From: Halanaeroarchaeum sp051744605
GTDB taxonomy: Archaea; Halobacteriota; Halobacteria; Halobacteriales; Halobacteriaceae
Direction: 5' to 3'
DNA length: 11,090 nt
Assembly: GCA_051744605.1 (NCBI GenBank)
Contig: JBNJDE010000080.1
Coordinates: 1-11,090 of the forward strand
In this document: in pieces, positions 5,724-11,090 of the stretch
Layout: each line of letters opens with the position of its first letter
How positions within the stretch are numbered: position 1 is the stretch's first letter
Notes under the pieces: model-generated
What the model was told of the DNA's origin: nothing
The model's database searches: none
What the model saw: the letters and a program-made list of their open reading frames with translations, nothing else
Made by a program: the position numbers and the translations under genes

Positions 5724-5992
5724 TCCTCCACCCAGAGGAACTCCGCGACATGACGCCGGCCGAACGGCAGGCCGAACTCGAGGAGATCGAGACGGAACTG
5801 CTGAACGACCGCGCCGTCAAGGCGGCCGGTGGCGCACCGGAGAACCCCGGACGGATCGGGGAGCTCCGCCGCACCATCGCCCGGATCAAGACGATTCAGA
5901 CGGAGGAAGGCGATGTCGCGGTAGCGACATCGGGATCCTCGAGCGACGAGGCCGAGGCGACCGAAGAGCAGCAAGCGGAGACTGACGAATAA
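5720..5992 (+). CDS. rpl29p: Large-subunit ribosomal protein uL29 with an extended tail
   Basis: Residues 1-65 are the standard two-helix uL29: MILHPEELRDMTPAERQAELEEIETELLNDR, then GGAPENPGRIGELRRTIARIKTIQTEEGD. It binds 23S rRNA near the tunnel exit beside uL23. At 90 aa it is longer than the roughly 70 aa I recall for Haloarcula uL29. The extra tail (about 66-90, VAVATSGSSSDEAEATEEQQAETDE) is low-complexity and acidic, and its DNA contains a perfect 9-bp inverted repeat. Start ATG 5720 overlaps the uS3 stop as ATGA and is preceded by GAGGAGGGTGA (5706-5716). The TAA stop shares its last base with the Rnp1 ATG. Confidence 0.96.
   Translation: MILHPEELRDMTPAERQAELEEIETELLNDRAVKAAGGAPENPGRIGELRRTIARIKTIQTEEGDVAVATSGSSSDEAEATEEQQAETDE
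5911..5932 (+). repeat. Perfect 9-bp inverted repeat in the tail of the uL29 gene
   Basis: CGATGTCGC (5911-5919) is exactly complementary to GCGACATCG (5924-5932), separated by GGTA. The encoded residues 64-71 lie beyond the conserved uL29 fold. A second, weaker hairpin follows at once: CCTCG (5937-5941) with CGAGG (5947-5951). The stretch uses ACA and GTA codons where this GC-rich operon normally prefers ACC and GTC. Together the elements could fold in the mRNA about 60 nt before the Rnp1 start. No T-run follows, so an intrinsic terminator is unlikely. Confidence 0.6.
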
Positions 5993-6357
5993 TGGCACTG
6001 ACACCCGAGACGCTCCCGAAACACGAACTCGTCGGCCTGCAGGTGCGGGTCGTCGAGTCGACCGACTCCAAACGGGTCGGTACCGAGGGCCGCGTGGTCG
6101 GCGAGACCATGCGGACGCTTCGGATCCGGGAGGACTCGGGCGTCGTGCAGGTTCCCAAGGCGGGGACCACGTTCGAATTCGCGATCACAGATGAAGCCGC
6201 CGGAACTCGCGAGGGTACCGGGGCTACGGCGGAACCGTCCGACACCACGGCTGGGTCGGACGGCGACGACGTAACCTACGTTACGGTGGATGGCAGTACG
6301 CTGCTCTCACGACCCGCCTACCGAACCGAAAACGGAGTTACCAAACAATGGCAATAG
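5992..6357 (+). CDS. rnp1: RNase P protein component 1 (Rpp29/Pop4 family)
   Basis: The 121-aa protein has the Rpp29 core, a small Sm-like barrel: LPKHELVGLQVRVVES (8-23), GTEGRVVGETMRTLRIRE (30-47), VVQVPKAGTTFEFAI (51-65), and after an insertion VTYVTVDGSTLLSRPAYR (94-111). Rpp29 pairs with Rpp21 and helps the RNase P RNA recognise and cleave tRNA precursors. Residues 67-93 are a low-complexity Ala/Gly/Thr/Asp insertion within the core. Start ATG 5992 shares one base with the uL29 stop; a weak GGAG lies 11 nt upstream. The gene overlaps uS17 by 10 nt. Placement between uL29 and uS17 is a standard archaeal arrangement and supports the call. Confidence 0.93.
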   Translation: MALTPETLPKHELVGLQVRVVESTDSKRVGTEGRVVGETMRTLRIREDSGVVQVPKAGTTFEFAITDEAAGTREGTGATAEPSDTTAGSDGDDVTYVTVDGSTLLSRPAYRTENGVTKQWQ

Positions 6358-6677
6358 GATTGAACGTACCAGAGCCCGACGGCACCTGCTCTGACGACGA
6401 CTGTCCGTTCCACGGGACGCTTTCCGTGCGCGGACAGGTCATCGAAGGAGCAGTTGCCTCGACGGCCATGGAGAAGACCATCGTCGTCGAGCGAGAGTAC
6501 GATGTCTTCGTACCGAAGTACGACCGGTATATGAAACGCCGGTCCCGCGTTCCGGCCCACGCGCCGGAGTGCTTCGACATCGCAGAAGGCGACACGGTCC
6601 GCATCGCAGAGACACGACCGCTCTCGAAGACGAAATCACACGTCGTCGTCGAGATTGTAGACGGAGGTGAGGCCTGA
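6348..6677 (+). CDS. rps17p: Small-subunit ribosomal protein uS17
   Basis: This 109-aa protein matches archaeal uS17: MAIGLNVPEPDGTC, the OB-fold strand LSVRGQVIEGAVASTAMEKTIVVERE, then YDVFVPKYDRYMKRRSRVPAHAPE, and finally GDTVRIAETRPLSKTKSHVVVEIV. It is a primary 16S rRNA binder in the body of the small subunit. Cys14, Cys19, His22 and Cys75 could form a metal or redox site; this is speculation. ATG 6348 lies inside the Rnp1 gene (10-nt overlap) and is preceded by GGAG (6334-6337) at 10-nt spacing. Its final codons hold the strong uL14 SD, and its TGA shares one base with the uL14 ATG. Confidence 0.97.
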   Translation: MAIGLNVPEPDGTCSDDDCPFHGTLSVRGQVIEGAVASTAMEKTIVVEREYDVFVPKYDRYMKRRSRVPAHAPECFDIAEGDTVRIAETRPLSKTKSHVVVEIVDGGEA

Positions 6678-7075
6678 TGGAAGCCATCAAGGCCGACATC
6701 ACGCAGGGTCTGGAGAAGGGTTCGCTCATCACGTGCGCCGACAACAGTGGCGCCCGCGAACTCAAGATCATCAGCGTGTCCGGTTATCAGGGCACGAAGA
6801 ACCGTCATCCGAAGGCTGGCCTGGGCGACACCGTCACGGTGTCCGTCACGAAGGGCACGCCCGAGATGCGCCGACAGGTGCTGGAGGCCGTCGTTATCCG
6901 CCAGCGCAAATCGATTCGTCGGCCCGACGGAACCCGCGTGAAGTTCGAAGACAACGCCGCCGTCCTCATCGACGACATGGGAGAACCACGTGGGACCGAG
7001 ATCAAGGGTCCCATCTCCCGTGAAGTCGCAGAGCGGTACGGCAGCATCGCGAGCACCGCGACAATGATCGTATAG
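6677..7075 (+). CDS. rpl14p: Large-subunit ribosomal protein uL14
   Basis: The 132-aa archaeal uL14 contains LITCADNSGARELKIISV (17-34), AVVIRQRKSIRRPDGTRVKF (71-90), DNAAVLIDDMGEPRGTEIKGPISREV (92-117) and the small C-terminal helix region ending SIASTATMIV. It forms a five-stranded barrel on the subunit interface of the large subunit and is a landing site for assembly and anti-association factors. The start is decided by GGAGGTGA (6663-6670) six nucleotides upstream, with a one-base overlap with the uS17 stop (TGATG). The gap to uL24 is 2 nt. Confidence 0.98.
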   Translation: MEAIKADITQGLEKGSLITCADNSGARELKIISVSGYQGTKNRHPKAGLGDTVTVSVTKGTPEMRRQVLEAVVIRQRKSIRRPDGTRVKFEDNAAVLIDDMGEPRGTEIKGPISREVAERYGSIASTATMIV

Positions 7076-7077
7076 AT

Positions 7078-7434
7078 ATGAGCAGACAACCACGCAAACA
7101 GCGCACCCGAACGGAACGCGCCCCGCTGCACGAGCGACAGGATCAGGTGCGAGCGCACCTCTCCGAGTCGCTTCGCGAGCAGTACGACCAGCGCAACGTC
7201 CGCGTCAACGCGGGCGACACCGTCGAGGTCATGCGCGGCGACTTCGCCGGCGAAGACGGCGAAGTGATGGAGGTCGACCTCAAGGATGGCGTCGTCTACG
7301 TCGAAGACGTCACCATCGAGGCGGCCGACGGCGAGGAGGTCCCGCGCGCCCTCGAGGCGAGCAACCTCCGCGTCACCGACCTCGACCTCGACGACCCCGT
7401 CCGGGAATCGCGCCTCGAAGGTGATACCGAATGA
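7078..7434 (+). CDS. rpl24p: Large-subunit ribosomal protein uL24
   Basis: This 118-aa protein has the archaeal N-terminal extension MSRQPRKQRTRTERAPLHERQ and the basic segment AHLSESLREQYDQRNVRVNAGDTVEVMRGDFAGEDGEV, which carries the KOW motif (about residues 42-74). It ends EEVPRALEASNLRVTDLDLDD plus a short acidic tail. uL24 initiates large-subunit assembly by binding the 5' domain of 23S rRNA. ATG 7078 is two nucleotides after the uL14 TAG; the preceding 30 nt (GACAATGATCGTATAGAT) lack an SD, so translation probably continues from uL14. The gene ends with an ATGA overlap with eS4 and contains the eS4 SD (AAGGTGAT, 7418-7425). Confidence 0.97.
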   Translation: MSRQPRKQRTRTERAPLHERQDQVRAHLSESLREQYDQRNVRVNAGDTVEVMRGDFAGEDGEVMEVDLKDGVVYVEDVTIEAADGEEVPRALEASNLRVTDLDLDDPVRESRLEGDTE

Positions 7435-8141
7435 CTCGACACCAGAAACGACTCTCCGTTCCCAAGGCCTGGCCGGTCGAGCGGAAGACCGAGACCTTCA
7501 CCGCGAAGGCCGGTGCCGGCCCGCACGGTGAGGCCGGTGTACCGCTCGTCGTGGTCCTTCGGGACGTCCTGGGCTACGTCGACAGCGCCAAAGAGGCGAA
7601 GTACGCCGTCCACCACGACGGCGTCCTCGTCAACGGCGACTCCGTCAACGACATCAACCGCCCCATCGGGATGTTCGACATCCTGGCGTTCCCGGACCGC
7701 GACGAATTCTACCGCGTCTTCCCCGACCAGGGTGGCCGCCTCGGGCTCACGCCCATCGACGAGGATGCCGCCGACAGCCGCCTCGGGAAGATCGAAGACA
7801 AGACGCTCGTCCAGGGCGGCCGCGTCCAGTTGAACCTCCACGACGGGTCGAACGTCCTCGTCGACGAGGACCAGTACAGCGGCAACGACTCCGTCGTCGT
7901 CGACAACGAGACCAAAGACATCGTCGCCCACTTCGTCTACGAAGAGGGCGCACTCGTCACCGCCGTCGCCGGCAAGCACGCCGGTGACATCGGCGAGGTC
8001 ACGCAGATCGACGTCACGCCCGGCAGCGCTGACAACACGGTCGCCGTCGAGACCGACGACGGGTCCTTCGAGACCATCGAGGACTACGTCGTCGTCATCG
8101 ACGAGAACTTCGTCGCGGACGACGAGGAGGACGAGGAGTGA
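7431..8141 (+). CDS. rps4e: Small-subunit ribosomal protein eS4
   Basis: The 236-aa protein is eS4, found in archaea and eukaryotes but not bacteria. The N-terminus MTRHQKRLSVPKAWPVERKTETFTAKAGAGPHG is diagnostic. An S4-like RNA-binding segment covers about residues 40-90 (LVVVLRDVLGYVDSAKEAKYAVHHDGVLVNGDSVND). The central eS4 domain follows, then a KOW motif at about 173-193 (GALVTAVAGKHAGDIGEVTQI). The last residues are acidic (DDEEDEE). It binds 16S rRNA in the body. Start ATG 7431 overlaps the uL24 stop by ATGA, five nucleotides after AAGGTGAT. Confidence 0.97.
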   Translation: MTRHQKRLSVPKAWPVERKTETFTAKAGAGPHGEAGVPLVVVLRDVLGYVDSAKEAKYAVHHDGVLVNGDSVNDINRPIGMFDILAFPDRDEFYRVFPDQGGRLGLTPIDEDAADSRLGKIEDKTLVQGGRVQLNLHDGSNVLVDEDQYSGNDSVVVDNETKDIVAHFVYEEGALVTAVAGKHAGDIGEVTQIDVTPGSADNTVAVETDDGSFETIEDYVVVIDENFVADDEEDEE

Positions 8142-8665
8142 TGTCCGAGACCGAAGCCGACTTCCACGAGATGCGCGAACCGCGCGTCGAGAAGGTCGTC
8201 GTCCACATGGGCGTTGGCCAGGGTGGGGTCGACCTCCAGAACGCCGAAGAGATCCTCGAGGAGATCACCGGCCAGCAGTCCGTTCGGACCCTGGCCAAGC
8301 GCACCGAACCCGAGTTCGGGATCCGCGAGGGCGACCCGATCGGTGCGAAGGTCACCCTCCGCGACGACGCGGCCGTGGACTTCCTCGACCGCGCACTGGC
8401 GACGACGTCCCTGTCCCGGTCGCAGTTCGACCAGACGGGCAACGTCAGTTTCGGCATCGAGGAGCACACCGACTTCCCGAGCCAGGAGTACGACCCGTCC
8501 GTCGGAATCTACGGGCTTGACGTCACCGTCAACCTCGTCCGGCCGGGCTACCGCGTCGCCAAGCGCGATACGGTCACCCGCCAGATCCCGTCGAACCACC
8601 GACTGACACCCGAGGACGCCATCGCGTACCTCGAGTCCCACTACGACGTGGAGGTGAGCGAATGA
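8141..8665 (+). CDS. rpl5p: Large-subunit ribosomal protein uL5
   Basis: This 174-aa protein is clearly archaeal uL5: MSETEADFHEMREPRVEKVVVHMGVGQGG, then TGQQSVRTLAKRTEPEFGIREGDPIGAKVTLR, then DFPSQEYDPSVGIYGLDVTVNLVRPGYRVAKRD. It binds 5S rRNA with uL18 in the central protuberance and contacts P-site tRNA. A GTG at 8138 could add one residue, but ATG 8141 is preferred: it gives a TGATG overlap with the eS4 stop and a better distance (10 nt) from GAGGAGG (8124-8130). The 3' end carries the uS14 SD and overlaps uS14 by ATGA. Confidence 0.97.
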   Translation: MSETEADFHEMREPRVEKVVVHMGVGQGGVDLQNAEEILEEITGQQSVRTLAKRTEPEFGIREGDPIGAKVTLRDDAAVDFLDRALATTSLSRSQFDQTGNVSFGIEEHTDFPSQEYDPSVGIYGLDVTVNLVRPGYRVAKRDTVTRQIPSNHRLTPEDAIAYLESHYDVEVSE

Positions 8666-8832
8666 GCGACGCCGACGACGAGAACCACGACCAAGAGGAA
8701 GCGACCGGACAGTCCCACGCGTGCCGCCGCTGTGGCCGCGAACAGGGACTCGTCGGTAAGTACGACATCTGGCTGTGTCGACAGTGCTTCCGCGAGATCG
8801 CCCGCGACATGGGCTTCAAGAAGTATAGCTAA
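8662..8832 (+). CDS. rps14p: Small-subunit ribosomal protein uS14 (zinc-binding type)
   Basis: This 56-aa gene is short but unmistakable. Residues 1-20 are an acidic extension (MSDADDENHDQEEATGQSHA). The conserved zinc ribbon follows: Cys21-x2-Cys24 and Cys39-x2-Cys42 in CRRCGREQGLVGKYDIWLCRQCF, then REIARDMGFKKYS. uS14 acts in the small-subunit head near uS3 and uS19. The start is set by GGAGGTGA (8650-8657), four nucleotides before ATG 8662, and by the ATGA overlap with uL5. The stop TAA (8830-8832) is 2 nt from uS8. The acidic lead-in on an otherwise basic protein fits a salt-in halophile. Confidence 0.97.
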   Translation: MSDADDENHDQEEATGQSHACRRCGREQGLVGKYDIWLCRQCFREIARDMGFKKYS

Positions 8833-8834
8833 CC

Positions 8835-9227
8835 ATGACGGCAAACGACCCACTGGCAAACGCACTCTCCGGCGTGAACAACGCCGAGAGCGTCGGGCAA
8901 CTGACCCATACGGTAACGCCCGCTTCGAACGTGATCGGTGCCGTCCTCGAGGTCTTCTACGACCGCGGGTACATCGGCGGATTCGAGTACCACGAGGACG
9001 GCAAGGCCGGCGAGTTCGAGGTCGAACTGAAAGGGGCCATCAACGAGTGTGGCCCGGTGAAGCCGCGGTACTCCGCGAGCGTCGACGAGTTCGAGGACTG
9101 GGAGAAGCGATACCTCCCGGCCCGCGACTACGGGACGCTCATCGTGACGACGAGCCACGGCATCATGAGCCACTACGAGGCCCGCGAAGAGGGCATCGGT
9201 GGCCAGATCATCGCGTACGTGTACTAG
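8835..9227 (+). CDS. rps8p: Small-subunit ribosomal protein uS8
   Basis: The 130-aa protein has the archaeal uS8 N-terminus (MTANDPLANALSGVNNAESVGQ) and the C-terminal signature TTSHGIMSH (105-113) followed by YEAREEGIGGQIIAYVY; the TS-x-G-I/V-M-S motif binds helix 21 of 16S rRNA. It is a primary binder organising the central domain. In bacteria the homologue represses the spc operon by binding mRNA; no obvious target-like structure is seen here. ATG 8835 follows the uS14 stop by CC, with no SD in the preceding 30 nt, suggesting reinitiation. The gap to uL6 is 4 nt. Confidence 0.97.
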   Translation: MTANDPLANALSGVNNAESVGQLTHTVTPASNVIGAVLEVFYDRGYIGGFEYHEDGKAGEFEVELKGAINECGPVKPRYSASVDEFEDWEKRYLPARDYGTLIVTTSHGIMSHYEAREEGIGGQIIAYVY

Positions 9228-9231
9228 AATC

Positions 9232-9768
9232 ATGCCACGAATAGAATGCGAACTTCCGGACGACGTGGACGCCACCGTCGATCGCTTCGACCTCACGGTC
9301 GAGGGGCCGAACGGGGCGGTCACGCGCCGGCTCTGGTTCCCCGACGTCACCGTCTCCGCGACGCAGGACGCCGTGGTCATCGAGAGCGACGAGGACACCA
9401 AGAAGGTTGCCGCGACGATGGGGACCTTCGAGAGCCACGTCGACAACATGATCCACGGTGTGACCGATGGATGGGAGTACAGACTGCAGGTCCACTACTC
9501 TCACTTCCCGATGCAGGTCAACGTCGAGGGGAGCGAGGTCGTCATCGAGAACTTCCTGGGCGAGAAGGCGCCGCGACGGGCCGAGATCCGCGGCGACACC
9601 GACGTCCAGATCGACGGCGAATCCGTCGTCCTCAACGGCCCCGACAAGGAGGCCGTCGGCCAGACCGCCGGCGACATCGAACAGCTCACGCGAGTGAAGG
9701 ACAAGGACACGCGCGTCTTCCAGGACGGCGTGTACATCGTCGAGAAACCCGGCACCGGAGGTGCCTAG
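9232..9768 (+). CDS. rpl6p: Large-subunit ribosomal protein uL6
   Basis: This 178-aa protein has the duplicated uL6 fold: MPRIECELPDDVDATVDRFDLTVEGPNGAVTRRLWF in the first half and FPMQVNVEGSEVVIENFLGEKAPRRAEI in the second. The conserved C-terminal part is DKEAVGQTAGDIEQLTRVKDKDTRVFQDGVYIVEKPG. It lies near the sarcin-ricin loop and factor-binding site. The open frame starts at 9199 inside uS8, but ATG 9232 gives the family N-terminus and follows the uS8 TAG by AATC. No SD is present. The end contains GGAGGTG (9757-9763), the SD for eL32, and abuts eL32 with no gap. Confidence 0.97.
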   Translation: MPRIECELPDDVDATVDRFDLTVEGPNGAVTRRLWFPDVTVSATQDAVVIESDEDTKKVAATMGTFESHVDNMIHGVTDGWEYRLQVHYSHFPMQVNVEGSEVVIENFLGEKAPRRAEIRGDTDVQIDGESVVLNGPDKEAVGQTAGDIEQLTRVKDKDTRVFQDGVYIVEKPGTGGA

Positions 9769-10485
9769 ATGTCCGACGACGAAATCACAGACCTAGAAGA
9801 CATCAGCGGGGTCGGCCCCTCGAAGGCCGACGCGCTCCGCGAGGCCGGCTACGAGTCGGTCGAGGACGTGAAAGCAGCGAGTCAGTCGGAGTTGGCCGAA
9901 CTCGAGGGCATCGGCAACGCCCTCGCGGCCCGCATCAAGGCCGACGTCGGTGGCCTGGAGGTCGACGAAGAAGCAGCCGCCGAGGTCGAGGAGGCCGACG
10001 TCGAAGCAGCCGAAAAAGCGGAAGAGGAGCCCGTCGAGACGGAACTCCAGCCCCGCGGTCTCGTCGACAAGACGCCGGACCTCTCCGAAGACGAGGAACG
10101 CCTGGTCCGCCAGCGACGGCGGGAGGGCAAGCCTCAGTTCAATCGGCAGGATTACCACATGAAAAAGCGGACGCCGGAGTCCTGGCGTCGTCCCCGTGGT
10201 GGCCTCTCGAAACAGCGCCGCCGCATCAAGGGCAAAGGCGACGTCGTGCAGGCCGGCTTCCGCACGCCCACCGCCGTTCGGGGCAAGCACCCGAGCGGCT
10301 TCGAGGAGGTCCACGTGCACAACGTGGACGACCTCGAGGGCATCGACCCCGCCACGGAGGCCGCCCGCATCGCTTCCGCGGTCGGCGCGCGCAAGCGCGA
10401 ACGGATCGAGGAGGTCGCAGAGGACCGCGAGATTCGCGTCCTCAATCCCACCTACGTCGAAGTCGAGGTGACCGACGATGAGTGA
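9769..10485 (+). CDS. rpl32e: Large-subunit ribosomal protein eL32 with N-terminal helix-hairpin-helix domain
   Basis: The 238-aa protein is a composite. Residues about 5-62 form a tandem helix-hairpin-helix domain: SGVGPSKADAL (13-23) and EGIGNALAARI (46-56), like domains in RadA and other DNA-binding proteins. Residues 63-95 are an Ala/Glu-rich acidic linker. The eL32 core runs from about 106 to the end (RQRRREGKPQFNRQDYHMKK, RRPRGGLSKQRRRIKGKGD, GFRTPTAVRGKHPSGFEEVHVHNVDDL, LNPTYVEVEV). Archaeal eL32 cores alone are about 130-140 aa; the long form is known from haloarchaea, including Haloarcula. The start abuts the uL6 stop and has GGAGGTG five nucleotides upstream. The 3' end overlaps eL19 by 8 nt. 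Confidence 0.96.
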   Translation: MSDDEITDLEDISGVGPSKADALREAGYESVEDVKAASQSELAELEGIGNALAARIKADVGGLEVDEEAAAEVEEADVEAAEKAEEEPVETELQPRGLVDKTPDLSEDEERLVRQRRREGKPQFNRQDYHMKKRTPESWRRPRGGLSKQRRRIKGKGDVVQAGFRTPTAVRGKHPSGFEEVHVHNVDDLEGIDPATEAARIASAVGARKRERIEEVAEDREIRVLNPTYVEVEVTDDE

Positions 10486-10942
10486 TCTGAGCGCACAGAA
10501 ACGACTCGCAGCCGACGTCCTCGACGTCGGCGAGAACCGCGTCTGGTTCGATCCCGAATCACAGGGCGAGATCCTCGAGGCGATCACCCGCGAGGACATC
10601 CGCGAACTCGTCCAGCAAGGCGTCATCCAGGCGAAGGACGCCCGGGGCAACTCGCGCGGTCGCGCACGAGAGCGCGACGAGAAACGAGCGTACGGCCACC
10701 GCAAGGGCCCCGGCACCCGAAAGGGGAAAGCCGGCGCCCGCCAGAACGCGAAGACGGCCTACGCTGGTCGCGTCCGCGCCCAGCGCCGGACGCTTCGCGA
10801 ACTCCGCGACGACGGGACGCTGTCACCGTCACAGTACCGCGAACTCTACAACAAGGTCAACGGTGGCGAATTCGACAGCGTCCGTCGCCTCGAGACCTAC
10901 ATCGACGAACACGAAGACATCTCCACTGGAGGTGACGACTAA
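10478..10942 (+). CDS. rpl19e: Large-subunit ribosomal protein eL19
   Basis: This 154-aa protein has the complete eL19 pattern: MSDLSAQKRLAADVLDVGENRVWFDP (1-26), IRELVQQGVIQAKDARGNSRGRARERDEKRAYGHRKGPGTRKG (41-83), then the long basic helix region ending YNKVNGGEFDSVRRLETYI. It is a long helical protein on the large-subunit surface that contributes to an inter-subunit bridge. The acidic end ISTGGDD is short. The start is set by GAGGTGA (10465-10471), six nucleotides before ATG 10478, so eL19 begins inside the eL32 gene. Its TAA shares the final A with the uL18 ATG. Confidence 0.97.
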   Translation: MSDLSAQKRLAADVLDVGENRVWFDPESQGEILEAITREDIRELVQQGVIQAKDARGNSRGRARERDEKRAYGHRKGPGTRKGKAGARQNAKTAYAGRVRAQRRTLRELRDDGTLSPSQYRELYNKVNGGEFDSVRRLETYIDEHEDISTGGDD

Positions 10943-11090
10943 TGGCAACCGGACCACGATACAACGTACCGATGCGGCGACGCCGCGAGGTCCGGACCGA
11001 CTACCATCAGAGGTTGCGCCTGTTGAAATCCGGGAAGCCCCGGCTCGTCGCTCGCAAGAGCAACAGGCACATCAGGGCGCAGCTGATCGG
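10942..11090 (+). CDS. rpl18p: Large-subunit ribosomal protein uL18, partial (3' end outside window)
   Basis: The first 49 codons are present: MATGPRYNVPMRRRREVRTDYHQRLRLLKSG, then KPRLVARKSNRHIRAQLI. This is the archaeal uL18 N-terminus, the basic part that binds 5S rRNA together with uL5. The start ATG 10942 shares a base with the eL19 stop (TAATG) and has a full SD, GGAGGTGA (10928-10935), six nucleotides upstream. The frame is still open at the window end. Three arginine AGG and two leucine TTG codons in 49 stand out from the CGC/CGA and CTC/CTG preference of the genes before it. In archaeal spc clusters uS5, uL30 and uL15 usually follow. Confidence 0.95.
   Translation, partial: MATGPRYNVPMRRRREVRTDYHQRLRLLKSGKPRLVARKSNRHIRAQLI

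Noticed and set aside
4904..6004. Long minus-strand open frame (366 codons), rich in Ser, opposite uS3/uL29
   Set aside because: It is the antisense of the acidic GAC/GAG/GTC-rich uS3 gene; Asp/Glu codons read backwards give Ser/Leu/Val runs without stops. It has no family resemblance and lies wholly over certain genes.
8138..8140. GTG as the uL5 start
   Set aside because: It would add one Met before the family N-terminus; ATG 8141 has better SD spacing and the usual TGATG overlap.
9246..10481. Plus-strand 411-codon Arg/Gly-rich frame across uL6 and eL32
   Set aside because: An out-of-frame reading of two certain genes; the Arg-rich, low-complexity product is typical of a shifted frame in GC-rich DNA.
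1..11090. CRISPR array, insertion sequence, integrase or defence system
   Set aside because: No spaced repeats, transposase or recombinase motifs or terminal inverted repeats were found; the region is a compact, conserved ribosomal cluster.

Overview
The window is about 11 kb of GC-rich DNA from a haloarchaeon (class Halobacteria). The evidence is the archaeal gene order, archaeal/eukaryote-type ribosomal proteins (eS4, eL19, eL32), strongly acidic proteins with long Asp/Glu tails, Shine-Dalgarno (SD) sites matching GGAGGTGA, and a tRNA gene without an encoded CCA. The genus cannot be fixed from the sequence alone.

Layout. Positions 6-76 hold a tRNA-Gly(GCC) gene on the minus strand. A divergent intergenic region of about 210 bp follows (77-285). 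It carries a plausible TATA element for each direction and, just before the first gene, a small perfect hairpin plus a possible nine-codon leader ORF. From 286 to the right edge, all 21 annotated genes run on the plus strand with 0-4 nt gaps or short overlaps, as expected for one long operon. The order is: SPOUT-type RNA methyltransferase (PF02598/COG2106 type), uL3, uL4, uL23, uL2, uS19, uL22, uS3, uL29, RNase P component 1 (Rnp1/Rpp29), uS17, uL14, uL24, eS4, uL5, uS14, uS8, uL6, eL32, eL19 and uL18 (cut by the window end). This is the archaeal S10-spc ribosomal protein cluster. uS14 is only 56 codons; uL23, uL2, uS19, uL5, uL6 and uL18 need their starts set by the stop/start junctions and SD sites.

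How the genes work together. The cluster supplies large- and small-subunit proteins that bind rRNA early (uL3, uL4, uL24, uL2, uL22, uS17, uS8, eS4, uS3, uS19). It also makes a probable RNA methyltransferase and a protein subunit of RNase P, the enzyme that trims tRNA 5' ends. Ribosome assembly, RNA modification and tRNA maturation are thus probably co-expressed. No internal terminator is visible, and most junctions suggest translational coupling.

The gene content is ordinary and conserved; no new defence or mobile system is present. Points worth a second look are fine-scale: the leader hairpin and mini-ORF, a perfect 9-bp inverted repeat in the variable tail of the uL29 gene, a group of SD-less starts (three sharing AATCATG), hairpins near two junctions, the helix-hairpin-helix domain fused to eL32, the acidic tails, and the low-complexity insert in Rnp1.
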